A stretch of 64,000 nucleotides of DNA from DATDAH01 sp963823495 (GCA_963823495.1 CAWGLV010000001.1:2914001-2978000), one strand, 5' to 3'; numbered from the stretch's first letter, positions 6,485-15,000 are shown. Translations and numbers: made by a program. The notes: generated from the letters alone by a model not told the origin.

Positions 6485-7378
6485 CTACGAGCGCGGTTCG
6501 GGGAGGTGCTGGTCGAGGGTCGCCGTCGGCAGGAACAGGTCGCCGAGGTCGGCAACCCGCTCCAGCACGTCGGGGGCGGTGAAGGAGAGGACCTGGCCCT
6601 CGGCTCCCGCCGCCACCTCTTCCCAGGACACCGGCGTCGACACCGTCGGCGTCGGTCGGGCCCGTAGGGAGTAGGCGGCGATCGTGGTCTTGTGGTGGGA
6701 GTTCTGGCTCCAGTCGATGAAGACCTTCCCCTTCCGCAGGTCCTTCTTCATCAGGCTGGTCACCCGCTTGGGGTCCTGCTTCTCCAGCAACTGGGCCACG
6801 GCCAGGGCGAAGGACGACGCGTGGTCGTGGGTGTGCGGGGTGTTCAGCGGCAGATACAGCTGCAGGCCCTTGGAGCCCGAGGTCTTGGCCCACGCCTCGA
6901 GGTCGAGGTCGGTCAGCACGTCCCGGATGGCGAGGGCGACCCGACAGCAGTCGGCCATCCCCGCCGACGGGCCCGGATCCAGGTCGAAGACGACCATCGT
7001 CGGCGAGTCGATGTCCACGGCCAGAGCCATCGGGGCATGGACCTCCAGCCCCGCCATGTTGCCCACCCAGGCCAGCGTGGCCACTTCGTCGATGACCAGG
7101 TAGTGGATGCCGCCCTTGCGGTCACCGGGGCCCAGGGCGGTCCCGATCCAGTCGGGTCGGTGGCCCGGCGACCGCTTCTCGAAGAACGAGGGCCCCTCGA
7201 CGCCATCAGGGAACCGGCGCAGGGTGACCCCCCGGCCCCGCACATGGGGCAGCATCGCCGGTGCGACCCGGACGTAGTAGTCGATGACCTCGGCCTTGGT
7301 GAACCCCACCTCCGGGTAGAGCACCTTGTCGAGGTTGGTGACCGACAGCTCCCGGCCGGCGATCTCGACGACCGGCAC
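6485..7378 (-). CDS. ligD: LigD-type NHEJ polymerase/primase
   Basis: A 297-residue stand-alone polymerase domain of the LigD archaeo-eukaryotic primase family. It opens with LSVTNLDKVLYPEVGFTKAE. The catalytic pair D132/D134 lies in VVFDLDPGP, the nucleotide-binding TSGSKGLQLYLPL is at about 166-178, and the third acidic residue D222 is in FIDWSQN. In non-homologous end joining this enzyme fills or extends broken ends, preferring ribonucleotides, with Ku. No ATP-ligase or phosphoesterase domain is attached, so a separate ligase must exist outside the window. It follows ku on the same strand after a six-base gap, a typical NHEJ operon. Confidence 0.92.
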   Translation of the reverse strand: MPVVEIAGRELSVTNLDKVLYPEVGFTKAEVIDYYVRVAPAMLPHVRGRGVTLRRFPDGVEGPSFFEKRSPGHRPDWIGTALGPGDRKGGIHYLVIDEVATLAWVGNMAGLEVHAPMALAVDIDSPTMVVFDLDPGPSAGMADCCRVALAIRDVLTDLDLEAWAKTSGSKGLQLYLPLNTPHTHDHASSFALAVAQLLEKQDPKRVTSLMKKDLRKGKVFIDWSQNSHHKTTIAAYSLRARPTPTVSTPVSWEEVAAGAEGQVLSFTAPDVLERVADLGDLFLPTATLDQHLPEPRS

Positions 7379-7384
7379 GTCGCG

Positions 7385-8260
7385 CTAGGCCGACTTCTTC
7401 TTGGCCGGAGCCTTCCTGGCGGGCTTCTTCTTCGTCACCGTCTCGGGCTCCGCCGAGGTCGGATGGCGGCCCCGGGCGGACTTGGCCTCCTTGACGCTGG
7501 CCTCGAGAGCAGCCATCAGGTCCACGACCTTCTCCCGGGGCGGTGCCTCGGCGGCCACCACGTAGTCGGTGTCCCCCGAGGCCTTCGCCTCGATCAGCTC
7601 CATGACCCGCTCCCGATGGCGATCGGAGTACTTCTCCGGCTCCCAGGTGCCGGCCAACGACTCCACGAGTTGCTCGGCCATCGCCAGTTCCTTCTCGGAG
7701 ACGTCGACCTCGGTCACCTTGTCCAGTTCCGGGACCTCGTCGACGCCGTTGACCTCGTCCTCGTAGACCAGGGTCGACAGCACCAGGTGCCCGTCGACCG
7801 GACGGATGGCGGCCAGGTACTGCTTCTGGCGCATGACGAACCGGGCGATGCCCACCTTGCCCGCCTGCTCCATGGTCCGGGCCAGCAGGGCGTAGGCCTT
7901 GACCGTCGCCGGGTCCGGCGCCAGGTGGTACGAGGCGTCGAAGTACACCGGGTCGATGTCGGCGAGGTCGACGAACTCCTCGATGTCGATGGTGCGCTGG
8001 GATTCGGGATCGAGGGCCGCCAGCTCGTCCTCGTCGACCAGGACGTAGTTGCCCTTGGACAGCTCGTAGCCCTTGACGATCACCTCGTCGGGCACGTCCT
8101 CGCCCGTCTCGGCATTGGTCTTCTTGTTGCGGATCCGGGCGTTGTTCCGCGAGTCGATCTGGTTGAACCGGACCGCCTTGCGGCTGACGGCGTTGAAGAG
8201 CTGGACCGGGATGTTGACCAGCCCGAAGCTGATCGACCCGCTCCAGATGGCGCGCGGCAT
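7385..8260 (-). CDS. ku: Ku DNA end-binding protein
   Basis: A 291-residue bacterial Ku. It begins MPRAIWSGSISFGLVNIPV, with the conserved core VRFNQID, VVKGYEL-like (VIVKGYELSKGNYV), ADIDPVYFD and KVGIARFVMR. It then ends in a lysine/alanine-rich tail (TVTKKKPARKAPAKKKSA). The homodimer forms a ring around double-strand break ends and recruits LigD. The basic tail is the kind that contacts DNA and lets Ku slide inward. It is upstream of the ligD polymerase. A CATACT hexamer six bases before the ATG suggests a leaderless transcript. Confidence 0.95.
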   Translation of the reverse strand: MPRAIWSGSISFGLVNIPVQLFNAVSRKAVRFNQIDSRNNARIRNKKTNAETGEDVPDEVIVKGYELSKGNYVLVDEDELAALDPESQRTIDIEEFVDLADIDPVYFDASYHLAPDPATVKAYALLARTMEQAGKVGIARFVMRQKQYLAAIRPVDGHLVLSTLVYEDEVNGVDEVPELDKVTEVDVSEKELAMAEQLVESLAGTWEPEKYSDRHRERVMELIEAKASGDTDYVVAAEAPPREKVVDLMAALEASVKEAKSARGRHPTSAEPETVTKKKPARKAPAKKKSA

Positions 8261-8266
8261 TCATCC

Positions 8267-8272
8267 AGTATG
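8267..8272 (-). promoter_or_regulatory. Probable -10 of ku (leaderless)
   Basis: CATACT on the minus strand, exactly six bases before the ku ATG, so the start codon would be the first transcribed base. Confidence 0.45.
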
Positions 8273-8355
8273 GCGGCACCCGGCCCCCTCGTCCTCGGTT
8301 CTCCGGTTGGCCGCGTCCGGCACGGCCGGCGGCGGTGCGTCGGACGGCCGCTCTC

Positions 8356-9114
8356 CTAGGCCAGCAGGGCCCGGGCCACGAGGTCGGTCCCGGCCGCGGT
8401 GAGGATCGCGAGGTAGAGCAGGCCGGTGGCGGCCATCACCGCCGAGTACTCCTTCTCCCGCAACGCCAGGCGGGTCACCACGAGCAGCGCGATCGTGGTG
8501 ACCGCGCTCATCACCCAGAACCAGCCGAGCATCCCGCCGTAGCCGTCGTCGATGGTGCCATCGAGCACCGAGACCATCCCGACCGGCCAGAGCAGGACGA
8601 CGATCTCCGGGAACCAGAGGACGGTCGACATCGTCAGCAGCTCGTGCAGCGGGGCCCGGGACAGGCCGGGCTGGACGAGGTACCAGTGCCCCAGGAGCAT
8701 GGCGTCGGTGATGGCCCCCAGGAAGGCGGCGCCGATCAGCAACCGGGCCACCGCCAACGCGTCCGGACCGCCGGCCTCCACCCCCGCCGCCACCAGGCCC
8801 ACCGCGCCGATCACCGGCGCCGGCAGGTCCAGCCAGGTCGGCAGGCCCTTCGGCCCCCTCGCCTTGAGCCGGATGGACACGACGAGCGCGACGAGGGTGG
8901 CCACGACCACACCGGCCGCCCCCGCCTCACGGACCGGCACGGTGTCGGTGCGCAGGCCGACGACCAGGCCCGCGAGGGCAGTGAGCCCCCACACGCTTCG
9001 CAGCAGCCACCCGTAGCCGATGCCCAGCAGCCGGTGGCGGGTCGTGACCCAGCAGAAGGCGAGGCCGCCGACCGCCCACTGCACCAGGACGGTCGCGCCG
9101 TCGAAGTCCATCAC
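8356..9114 (-). CDS. Multi-pass membrane protein, unknown function
   Basis: A 252-residue protein composed almost wholly of hydrophobic helices, about seven. Examples are AVGGLAFCWV, VVVATLVALVVSI, PAPVIGAVGLVAAG, WFPEIVVLLWPVGMV and FWVMSAVTTIALLVV. A short charged loop containing GPKGLPTWLDLP lies in the middle. There is no transporter or enzyme motif that I recognise; MLLGHWYLVQPGLSRAPLHEL is the most distinctive stretch and may be useful for a search. It lies between ku and the M24 peptidase on the same strand, and a palindromic element separates it from the latter. Confidence 0.7.
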   Translation of the reverse strand: MMDFDGATVLVQWAVGGLAFCWVTTRHRLLGIGYGWLLRSVWGLTALAGLVVGLRTDTVPVREAGAAGVVVATLVALVVSIRLKARGPKGLPTWLDLPAPVIGAVGLVAAGVEAGGPDALAVARLLIGAAFLGAITDAMLLGHWYLVQPGLSRAPLHELLTMSTVLWFPEIVVLLWPVGMVSVLDGTIDDGYGGMLGWFWVMSAVTTIALLVVTRLALREKEYSAVMAATGLLYLAILTAAGTDLVARALLA

Positions 9115-9127
9115 CCCGCCGTCCCGC

Positions 9128-9178
9128 CGAAATTGCGGTGGTTGGTCACGCTGGGCGTGACCAACTGACGCAATTTCG
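9128..9178. repeat. Palindromic intergenic element, copy 2
   Basis: Outer arms CGAAATTGCG (9128-9137) and CGCAATTTCG (9169-9178) pair perfectly. Inner arms GTTGGTCACGC (9141-9151) and its complement (9155-9165) close on a TGG loop. It lies 3' of the minus-strand M24 peptidase gene. Confidence 0.8.
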
Positions 9179-9195
9179 GGGTGGGGCGCATGACC

Positions 9196-10302
9196 TCAGA
9201 GCTCGATGAGGTCATGGGGGACCTGGTTGAGGGACTCGGGTCCCCGGTCGGTCGCGACCACGATGTCCTCGATGCGGGCACCCCAACGTCCCTCGACGTA
9301 GATCCCGGGCTCGACGGAGAACGCGTGACCCGGGACCAACGCCTCGCAGTTCCCGGCGACCACGTAGGGGTCCTCGTGGGCCTCGATGCCGATGCCGTGG
9401 CCCGTGCGGTGGAGGAACTCCCCGCCGTAGCCCCCTTCGGTGATGACGCGGCGGGCCACCGCATCGACGTCCTCGCACGGCGTGCCGACGGTCGCCCCGG
9501 CGACGGCCTCGGCCTGGGCCCTCTGGAGGACGGTGTAGAGATCCCGGAATCCCGGGGGGGGCGGCCCCAGGTGCACGCAGCGGGTGATGTCGGAGCAATA
9601 GCCCACCCCATCGTCGTCGAGGACCGTGCCCCCGATGTCGAACAGGACCCCCTCCCCCGCCTCGATCCGCCGGGGACCGGGTTCGTGGTGCGGGCTGGCG
9701 GCGTCGGGCCCGGAGGCCACGATCACGAAGTTGACCCGGTGGTGGCCGGCCTCGAGCAGCCGACCGTGCACGTCGGCCGCGACCTCGGCCTCGGTCCGGC
9801 CGACCAGGTCCACCTCACCGGCCTGGATGGCCGCCACGACCCGGTCGACGGTCGCCCCGGCCCGGCGGAGGGCCTCGATCTCAGCCGCATCCTTCACCGC
9901 CCGAAGCGGACCGAGGAGGGGTTGGGCGGGCCGGAAGGCGGCGCGCGGCAGCCGGGCCTGCAGGTCGAGGGTGAACCGGGCCCAGGTCCGGTCGCCCACC
10001 GACACCACAGCCGGTCCCCCGGCGGCGGCGACCACGATCTCGACGGGGTCCTCGGTCTCCTCCCACGGCCGCAGGGCGAACACCTCGGGCCGCTCGACCA
10101 CCCGAGGCGCCTCCAGCCGGGGGACGACCAGGGTCGCGTCACCGTCGCGGGGCAGCACCAGCATGGTGAGCCGCTCCAGCGGCATGGCCTCGTAGCCCGT
10201 GAGCCAGGGCAGATCGGCGCCGACGGACAGCAGCAGGGTGTCGACCTGGTGGCCCTCCATGGCCGCGCGCACGCGCGCCACCCGCTTGCCGAACACGCTC
10301 AC
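9196..10302 (-). CDS. M24-family aminopeptidase (Xaa-Pro type)
   Basis: A 368-residue metallopeptidase with the two-domain creatinase/aminopeptidase-P plan. The N-terminal domain (VDTLLLSVGADLPWLTGYEA) precedes a pita-bread catalytic domain. The five metal ligands are all visible: aspartates in LFDIGG and CSDITR, histidine in RTGHGIGIEAHEDPY, and glutamates in FSVEPGIYVEGRW and ARIEDIVV. The enzyme is predicted to remove N-terminal residues preceding proline in the cytoplasm. The GTG start lies exactly six bases after TAGGGT. No stable neighbour hints at a specialised role. Confidence 0.9.
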   Translation of the reverse strand: MSVFGKRVARVRAAMEGHQVDTLLLSVGADLPWLTGYEAMPLERLTMLVLPRDGDATLVVPRLEAPRVVERPEVFALRPWEETEDPVEIVVAAAGGPAVVSVGDRTWARFTLDLQARLPRAAFRPAQPLLGPLRAVKDAAEIEALRRAGATVDRVVAAIQAGEVDLVGRTEAEVAADVHGRLLEAGHHRVNFVIVASGPDAASPHHEPGPRRIEAGEGVLFDIGGTVLDDDGVGYCSDITRCVHLGPPPPGFRDLYTVLQRAQAEAVAGATVGTPCEDVDAVARRVITEGGYGGEFLHRTGHGIGIEAHEDPYVVAGNCEALVPGHAFSVEPGIYVEGRWGARIEDIVVATDRGPESLNQVPHDLIEL

Positions 10303-10308
10303 CGTCCT

Positions 10309-10314
10309 ACCCTA
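10309..10314 (-). promoter_or_regulatory. Probable -10 of the M24 peptidase gene (leaderless)
   Basis: TAGGGT on the minus strand, six bases before the GTG start codon. Confidence 0.5.
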
Positions 10315-10365
10315 CGACCCGCCATCGCCCGTTCTCCGAGCCGGGCGGGCCGACCCGCCCCACCC

Positions 10366-10409
10366 CGAAATCGCGTCGATTGGTCACGCTGGGCGTGACC
10401 GATCGACGC
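10366..10409. repeat. Palindromic intergenic element, copy 3
   Basis: GCGTCGATTGGTCACGC (10373-10389) pairs with 10393-10409 around a TGG loop, with one G-T wobble. The flank CGAAAT at 10366 recalls copy 2, but the right outer arm has diverged. It lies 3' of lipB-lipA. Confidence 0.78.
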
Positions 10410-10435
10410 CAGAAGCGGGTGGCCCCCCGGCGGGG

Positions 10436-12016
10436 TCAGCCGACGTCGACGAGGGGGGCGGTGGCCGCCTGACCGGCGGCCTCCCGGGCGTGGTAGCTCG
10501 AGCGCACGAGGGGTCCGGCTTCGACGTGGGCCAGGCCCAGGGCCTCCCCCGCCGCCTTCAGGCGGTCGAACTCCTCGGGCCGCCACCAGCGGCGCACCGG
10601 CAGGTGCGCGGCGGTCGGGCGCAGGTACTGACCCAGGGTGACGATGTCGGTGCCGACCGCCCGGAGGTCGGCCAGGGCGGCGACGACCTCGTCCTCGGTC
10701 TCGCCCAGGCCCAGGATCATCCCGGACTTGGTGGTCAGCCCGGCCGCCTTGGCCCGGGCCAGCACCGAGAGGCTGCGGGCGTAGCCCGCCGACGGGCGCA
10801 CGGCCCGCTGGAGCCGGGCCACGGTCTCCACGTTGTGGTTGAGGATGTCGGGACGGGAGGCGAAGACCGTGGCCAGGGCATCGGGCTCGCCCTTGCAGTC
10901 CGGGATCAGGACCTCGATCTCGACCCGCGGGTCGCGGTGGCGGATGGCCTCGACGGTGCGGGCGAACTGGCCGGCCCCCCCGTCGGCCAGGTCGTCTCGG
11001 GCCACCGCGGTCAGGACGGCGAAGCGCAGGCCCATCTCCGCCACGGCCGCAGCCACCCGCTCGGGCTCGTCGGCCGCCGGGGCGGCGTCGGGCTTGCGGG
11101 TGTCCACGAGGCAGAAGCCGCAGGCCCGGGTGCAGCGTTCGCCGTTGAGCATGAAGGTGGCGGTCCCGTCGGCCCAGCACTCCGAGATGTTGGGGCAACC
11201 GGCCTCTTCGCAGACCGTGACCAGGTCCAGGCGGCGCATCCGCCCGCGCAGCTCCCGGTAGTCCTCGCCGAGGCGGACCGGCGCCCGCAGCCACTCGGGC
11301 TTGCGCTCGGCCACCGCGAGCCCACCCACGCGCACCGGCACCTCCGACGGCAGGGCCTTCACCTCGGCCCGTTCCTCCCCGTCGGCCCCCCAGCGGTCGG
11401 CGGCTCGGGTCATCACCGCGTCGACCACCGTGGCCATGTCGGGGGTGAGCCCCTCGGCTACCAGCGAGGTCACGCCCTTGTCGGTGATGCCGCAGGGCAC
11501 GATCCTGTCGAACCACTCCAGGTCGGGATCGACGTTGAGGGCGAAGCCGTGCATCGAGCGCCCCCGACTGAGCTTCACCCCGATCGCCGCCACCTTCCGG
11601 GGCCGGGGCGAAGCAGGTGCCACCCAGACACCGGCGAGGCCCTCGACCCGGCCCACGTCGGTGAGCCCGAGGTCGCCCAGCACGTCGATCAGGAGCTGTT
11701 CGACCGAGCGGACGTAGGCCACGGTGTCGGCCATGCCCCCGCCCCGCCTCCCGGGCACCGTCAGGATCGGGTACCCGACCAGTTGGCCGGGGCCGTGGTA
11801 GGTGATGTCGCCGCCCCGGTCGGTGTGGACGACCTCCGCACCGACCGCGGCGGGATCGACCAGGAGGTGGTCGAGGCTGCCGCGGGGCCCGAGGGTGAAG
11901 ACGTGGGGGTGCTCCAGCAGGAGCAGGTGATCATCGGGCGAGTGGGCGAACAGGCCCTGCTGGAGCCCGTGGGCGTCGGCGTAGGCCACCCGGCCCAGCC
12001 ACCGCTGGCGGAGCAT
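10436..12016 (-). CDS. lipB-lipA: LipB-LipA fusion: octanoyltransferase and lipoyl synthase
   Basis: A 526-residue fusion of the two enzymes that make protein-bound lipoate. Residues 1 to about 215 are LipB: LLEHPHVFTLG, TDRGGDITYHGPGQL, the catalytic lysine K141 in RKVAAIGVKLS, and catalytic C175 in VPCGITDKG. After a short linker, residues from about 236 (ERKPEWLR) are LipA. The auxiliary cluster cysteines are C269, C274 and C280, the radical-SAM CX3CX2C cysteines are C295, C299 and C302, and RSSY lies near the end. LipB moves octanoyl from acyl carrier protein to a target lysine and LipA then inserts two sulfurs. The start codon directly abuts the stop of the E2 gene, whose lipoyl domain is the likely substrate. 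The reading frame is continuous across the join. Confidence 0.93.
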   Translation of the reverse strand: MLRQRWLGRVAYADAHGLQQGLFAHSPDDHLLLLEHPHVFTLGPRGSLDHLLVDPAAVGAEVVHTDRGGDITYHGPGQLVGYPILTVPGRRGGGMADTVAYVRSVEQLLIDVLGDLGLTDVGRVEGLAGVWVAPASPRPRKVAAIGVKLSRGRSMHGFALNVDPDLEWFDRIVPCGITDKGVTSLVAEGLTPDMATVVDAVMTRAADRWGADGEERAEVKALPSEVPVRVGGLAVAERKPEWLRAPVRLGEDYRELRGRMRRLDLVTVCEEAGCPNISECWADGTATFMLNGERCTRACGFCLVDTRKPDAAPAADEPERVAAAVAEMGLRFAVLTAVARDDLADGGAGQFARTVEAIRHRDPRVEIEVLIPDCKGEPDALATVFASRPDILNHNVETVARLQRAVRPSAGYARSLSVLARAKAAGLTTKSGMILGLGETEDEVVAALADLRAVGTDIVTLGQYLRPTAAHLPVRRWWRPEEFDRLKAAGEALGLAHVEAGPLVRSSYHAREAAGQAATAPLVDVG

Positions 12017-13363
12017 CTAGAGCTCCGCCTCCCAGTCGCGGGTCTGGATGATGTCGCGGAGACGGGCCAGGAAGGCCGCCGCGTAGGCCCCGTCGAAGGC
12101 CCGGTGGTCCCAGGCCAGGGCCAGCACCCCGACCGAGTGCACGGCGATGGCTTCGGAGCCGTCCGCCGCGGTCACGACCACGGGCTTGCGGTGCACCCCG
12201 TCGGTGGACAGGATCGCCACCTGGGGCTGGTTGATCACCGGGAACTGCATCATCGTGCCGTACTGGCCCGGGTTGGTGATCGTGAAGGTGCCGCCGGCGA
12301 TCTCGTCGGCCGACAGCTGCTTCTGGTGCGCCCGGTCGGCCAGGTCCCGGATCTCCCGGGCGATGGCCCGCAGGCGCTTGGACTCGGTGTTGCGCACTAC
12401 CGGCGCCAGCAGCCCCTGGAACTCCAGGTCCACGGCGACGGCCAGGTGCACCGGATGGTGCACGAGCAACTCGCCGTCGCCGACCGAGGCGTTGAGATGG
12501 GGGAAGTCCTCGATGGCGTCGACCACGGCCCGGGCCACGAACGGGAGGTAGGTGAGGCTGAAGCCCTCCTGGTCCTTCCATGCCGCCTGGTGGACGCGGC
12601 GAACCCGGTCCACGCCCTCGAAGTCGACCTCCATGGCCGTGAGCACGTGGGGCGACGTCTGCTGGGAGCGGACCATGTGCTCGCCGGTGCGCTTCCGGAT
12701 GTTGTTCAGCGGCTCCGCCGCGGTCCCGTCGGCCGCAGCTTTGACCCGGACGGGCTCCTGGGGCGCGGCGGGCGCAACCGCGTCCGCCGGAGCCGGAGCC
12801 GGAGCCGCGCCGGCGCCGGACTCGGCGGCGGCCAGCACGTCGTTGCGGGTGATGCGCCCGCCCGGCCCGGTGCCGACGACGGTCGCGGGGTCGATGCTGT
12901 GCTTGCGCAGGAGGCGCCGCACCAGCGGGGAGAGCACCCGACCGTCCCCGCCGTCGACCGGCTCGGAAGCAGGGGCCGGGGCAGGGGCCGGGGCAGGCTC
13001 GTCGACGGGCTCGGGGACAGGTCCGGCTGCTGGCGCGGATGGTGGGGCCGCGGCCGGAGCGGCGGGCGCAGGGGCGGACTCGGCCTCGGCAGCGGGCGGG
13101 GCGGTCGCCGGAGCGGCTGACGGGGCGGCGCCGGCACCGAGGACGGCCAGGCGGGTGCCGACGTCCACGGTCTCGCCCTCGGGCACGAGGATCTCCTGGA
13201 GCACCCCGGCGGCCGGCGACGGCACCTCGGAGTCCACCTTGTCGGTCGACACCTCGAAGAGGGGCTCGTCGACCTCGACGGTGTCCCCGACGGCCTTGAA
13301 CCACTGCGTGATCGTCCCCTCGGTGACGGTCTCGCCCAACTGCGGCATCTCGATGTCGGCCAT
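12017..13363 (-). CDS. Dihydrolipoyl acyltransferase (E2) of a 2-oxoacid dehydrogenase
   Basis: A 448-residue E2. It begins with one lipoyl domain (MADIEMPQLGETVTEGTI, with the modified lysine in STDKVDSEV). A long Ala/Pro linker leads to the peripheral subunit-binding domain (SPLVRRLLRKHSIDP, GPGGRITRNDV) and the catalytic core ending in the active-site WDHRAFDG histidine/aspartate. It carries acyl groups between E1 and coenzyme A. Whether the complex acts on pyruvate, 2-oxoglutarate or branched-chain keto acids cannot be settled, and no E1 lies alongside; aceE is 43 kb away. A ribosome site (AGAGGA) precedes the ATG. It is in one run with lpd upstream and lipB-lipA downstream. Confidence 0.92.
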   Translation of the reverse strand: MADIEMPQLGETVTEGTITQWFKAVGDTVEVDEPLFEVSTDKVDSEVPSPAAGVLQEILVPEGETVDVGTRLAVLGAGAAPSAAPATAPPAAEAESAPAPAAPAAAPPSAPAAGPVPEPVDEPAPAPAPAPASEPVDGGDGRVLSPLVRRLLRKHSIDPATVVGTGPGGRITRNDVLAAAESGAGAAPAPAPADAVAPAAPQEPVRVKAAADGTAAEPLNNIRKRTGEHMVRSQQTSPHVLTAMEVDFEGVDRVRRVHQAAWKDQEGFSLTYLPFVARAVVDAIEDFPHLNASVGDGELLVHHPVHLAVAVDLEFQGLLAPVVRNTESKRLRAIAREIRDLADRAHQKQLSADEIAGGTFTITNPGQYGTMMQFPVINQPQVAILSTDGVHRKPVVVTAADGSEAIAVHSVGVLALAWDHRAFDGAYAAAFLARLRDIIQTRDWEAEL

Positions 13364-13390
13364 GGGTCCTCTTTCGTACTCGATCCCGGT

Positions 13391-14791
13391 CTACCCGTGC
13401 AGACCCCGGCCCGTCAGGGCCAGGACCGCCTCGCCGAAGTTCTCCGACAGCGACGGGTGCGGCTGGATGAACTGGGCCACCTCGTCCACCGTGGCCTCCC
13501 AGTTCACCGCCAGGTACCCCTGGCCCAGTTGCTCGGTGACCCAGGGCCCGACCATGTGCACGCCGAGGATCTGACCGGCGCGGCCCTCGGCGTCCTTGGC
13601 CGCGATGACCTTCACCAGGCCGTCGGCCTCACCGACGATGAGGGCCCGACCGTTGCCGCCCAGCCGGTGCTTGACGGTGACCACGTCGTGGCCCGCCTCC
13701 TGCGCCGCGGCCTCGGACAGCCCGGCGAAGGCGACCTCCGGGTGGCAGTAGATGCACCAGGGGACCCGGGTGTAGTCCACCGGGACCGGGTCCTCCCCCA
13801 GGAGGTCGCGGACGGCGACCATGGCCTCGGCGAAGGCGATGTGGGCCAGCTGGGCGGTCGGGATCAGGTCGCCGACGGCCCAGACCCCCGCCAGGGTGGT
13901 CCGGCAGTTCTCGTCGACCTTCACGAAACCCCGCTCGTCGACCTCCACCCCGGTGCCGTCGAGGTCGAGCACGTCGGACAGGGGCCGCCGACCCACGGAC
14001 ACGACGACCTTCTCCACCTCGATGCTCTGGTCGTCACCGAATCGGACGGTCGTGCCTCTGCCGCCCGGCTCGTGGCCGGTGACCTGCACGCCGGTGTGGA
14101 CGGCGATCCCCCGCTTCTTGAACGAGCGCTCGACGACCTTGGTCACGTCCGCGTCGAGGCCGGGGAGGATCTTGGGCAGCGCTTCGAGGATGGTCACCTC
14201 CGCACCGAGGTCGGCCATCATCGAAGCGAACTCGCAGCCGATGGCCCCGCCCCCGATGACCACCGCGGACGCGGGCAGCGACCGGGTCCTGACCAACTCG
14301 TCGGAGGTCAGGACCAGTTCGCCGTCGATCTCGAAGCCGGGGATGGTCCGGGGCACCGAGCCCGAGGCCAGGATGACGGCGTCGCCCTCCAGCTCCAGGT
14401 CGCCGTCCTCGCCTCCGGAGACCGCGACCCTTCCGGGCCCGGCCAGCCGGCCGGTGCCGTTCACCACGCGCACCTTGCGACTGCCCAGCAGCGAGGACAG
14501 CCCCTTGTGGAGCTTGTCGATGACCCCCTGGTTTCGGTCCTGGCTGACCCCGAAGTCCATCGTCGGCTCGTCGATGGTGAAGCCGAACTCGGCCGCGCCG
14601 GCGAGCGCCCGCCGCACGGCGGCGGTCTCGAGCAACGACTTGGCCGGGATGCAGCCGACGTGCAGGCACGTCCCGCCGACCTTCTGGTTCTCGACCATGG
14701 CCACGTCGAGGCCCGCCGCGGTGCCGTAGAGGGCGGCGGCATAGCCACCCGGGCCGCCGCCGATGATCACCAGGTCGTGTCGATCAGCCAT
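13391..14791 (-). CDS. lpdA: Dihydrolipoyl dehydrogenase (E3)
   Basis: A 466-residue flavoprotein disulfide reductase. The FAD motif is LVIIGGGPGGYAAALYG, and the redox-active disulfide is in GGTCLHVGCIPAKS. The NAD site is VIGGGAIGCEFASMM, a second FAD segment is VWAVGDLI, and the catalytic His-Glu pair is in QPHPSLSENFGEAV. It reoxidises dihydrolipoyl groups on E2 and passes electrons to NAD. It lies just upstream of the E2 gene. The TAGGCT hexamer nine bases before the ATG may be its -10. Confidence 0.95.
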   Translation of the reverse strand: MADRHDLVIIGGGPGGYAAALYGTAAGLDVAMVENQKVGGTCLHVGCIPAKSLLETAAVRRALAGAAEFGFTIDEPTMDFGVSQDRNQGVIDKLHKGLSSLLGSRKVRVVNGTGRLAGPGRVAVSGGEDGDLELEGDAVILASGSVPRTIPGFEIDGELVLTSDELVRTRSLPASAVVIGGGAIGCEFASMMADLGAEVTILEALPKILPGLDADVTKVVERSFKKRGIAVHTGVQVTGHEPGGRGTTVRFGDDQSIEVEKVVVSVGRRPLSDVLDLDGTGVEVDERGFVKVDENCRTTLAGVWAVGDLIPTAQLAHIAFAEAMVAVRDLLGEDPVPVDYTRVPWCIYCHPEVAFAGLSEAAAQEAGHDVVTVKHRLGGNGRALIVGEADGLVKVIAAKDAEGRAGQILGVHMVGPWVTEQLGQGYLAVNWEATVDEVAQFIQPHPSLSENFGEAVLALTGRGLHG

Positions 14792-14887
14792 GAGCAGCCG
14801 AGCCTACCGGTGACCCCCGAGCCTCTCCCGGGGGCACCCGGGTTCGTCTCCTCGTGGCCGGGATCTCGTCGGTACCCTGTCGAACCG

Positions 14888-14977
14888 GTGAGCACCCGCG
14901 TGTTGATCATCGCCGCGCTCCTCTGCGGCCTGGCCATCCTCGTGGCCTTCAGCGTCCAGGTCCTGCTGGCGACCTGA
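14888..14977 (+). CDS. Tiny single-pass membrane peptide (29 aa)
   Basis: The GTG at 14888 opens a 29-codon frame, VSTRVLIIAALLCGLAILV followed by AFSVQVLLAT, which is one clean transmembrane helix with a short charged start. A TACCCT hexamer lies nine bases upstream. It is divergent from lpd and 23 bases ahead of dprE2. A role as a small membrane partner is only inferred from position, and conservation would decide whether it is real. Confidence 0.45.
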   Translation: MSTRVLIIAALLCGLAILVAFSVQVLLAT

Positions 14978-14986
14978 GCGACGCCG

Positions 14987-14992
14987 TACGCT
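14987..14992 (+). promoter_or_regulatory. Probable -10 of dprE2
   Basis: TACGCT, eight bases before the dprE2 ATG, giving a leaderless or nearly leaderless transcript. Confidence 0.45.
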
Positions 14993-15000
14993 CCACCGCC

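Noticed and set aside
10199..13120. Very long open frame opposite lipB-lipA and E2
   Set aside because: It is an antisense shadow produced by high GC codon use; the minus strand encodes clear LipB, LipA and E2 domains there.
12755..13130. Simple repeats as a possible regulatory or CRISPR region
   Set aside because: The repeats are Ala/Pro linker codons inside the E2 gene; no repeat-spacer pattern is present anywhere in the window.
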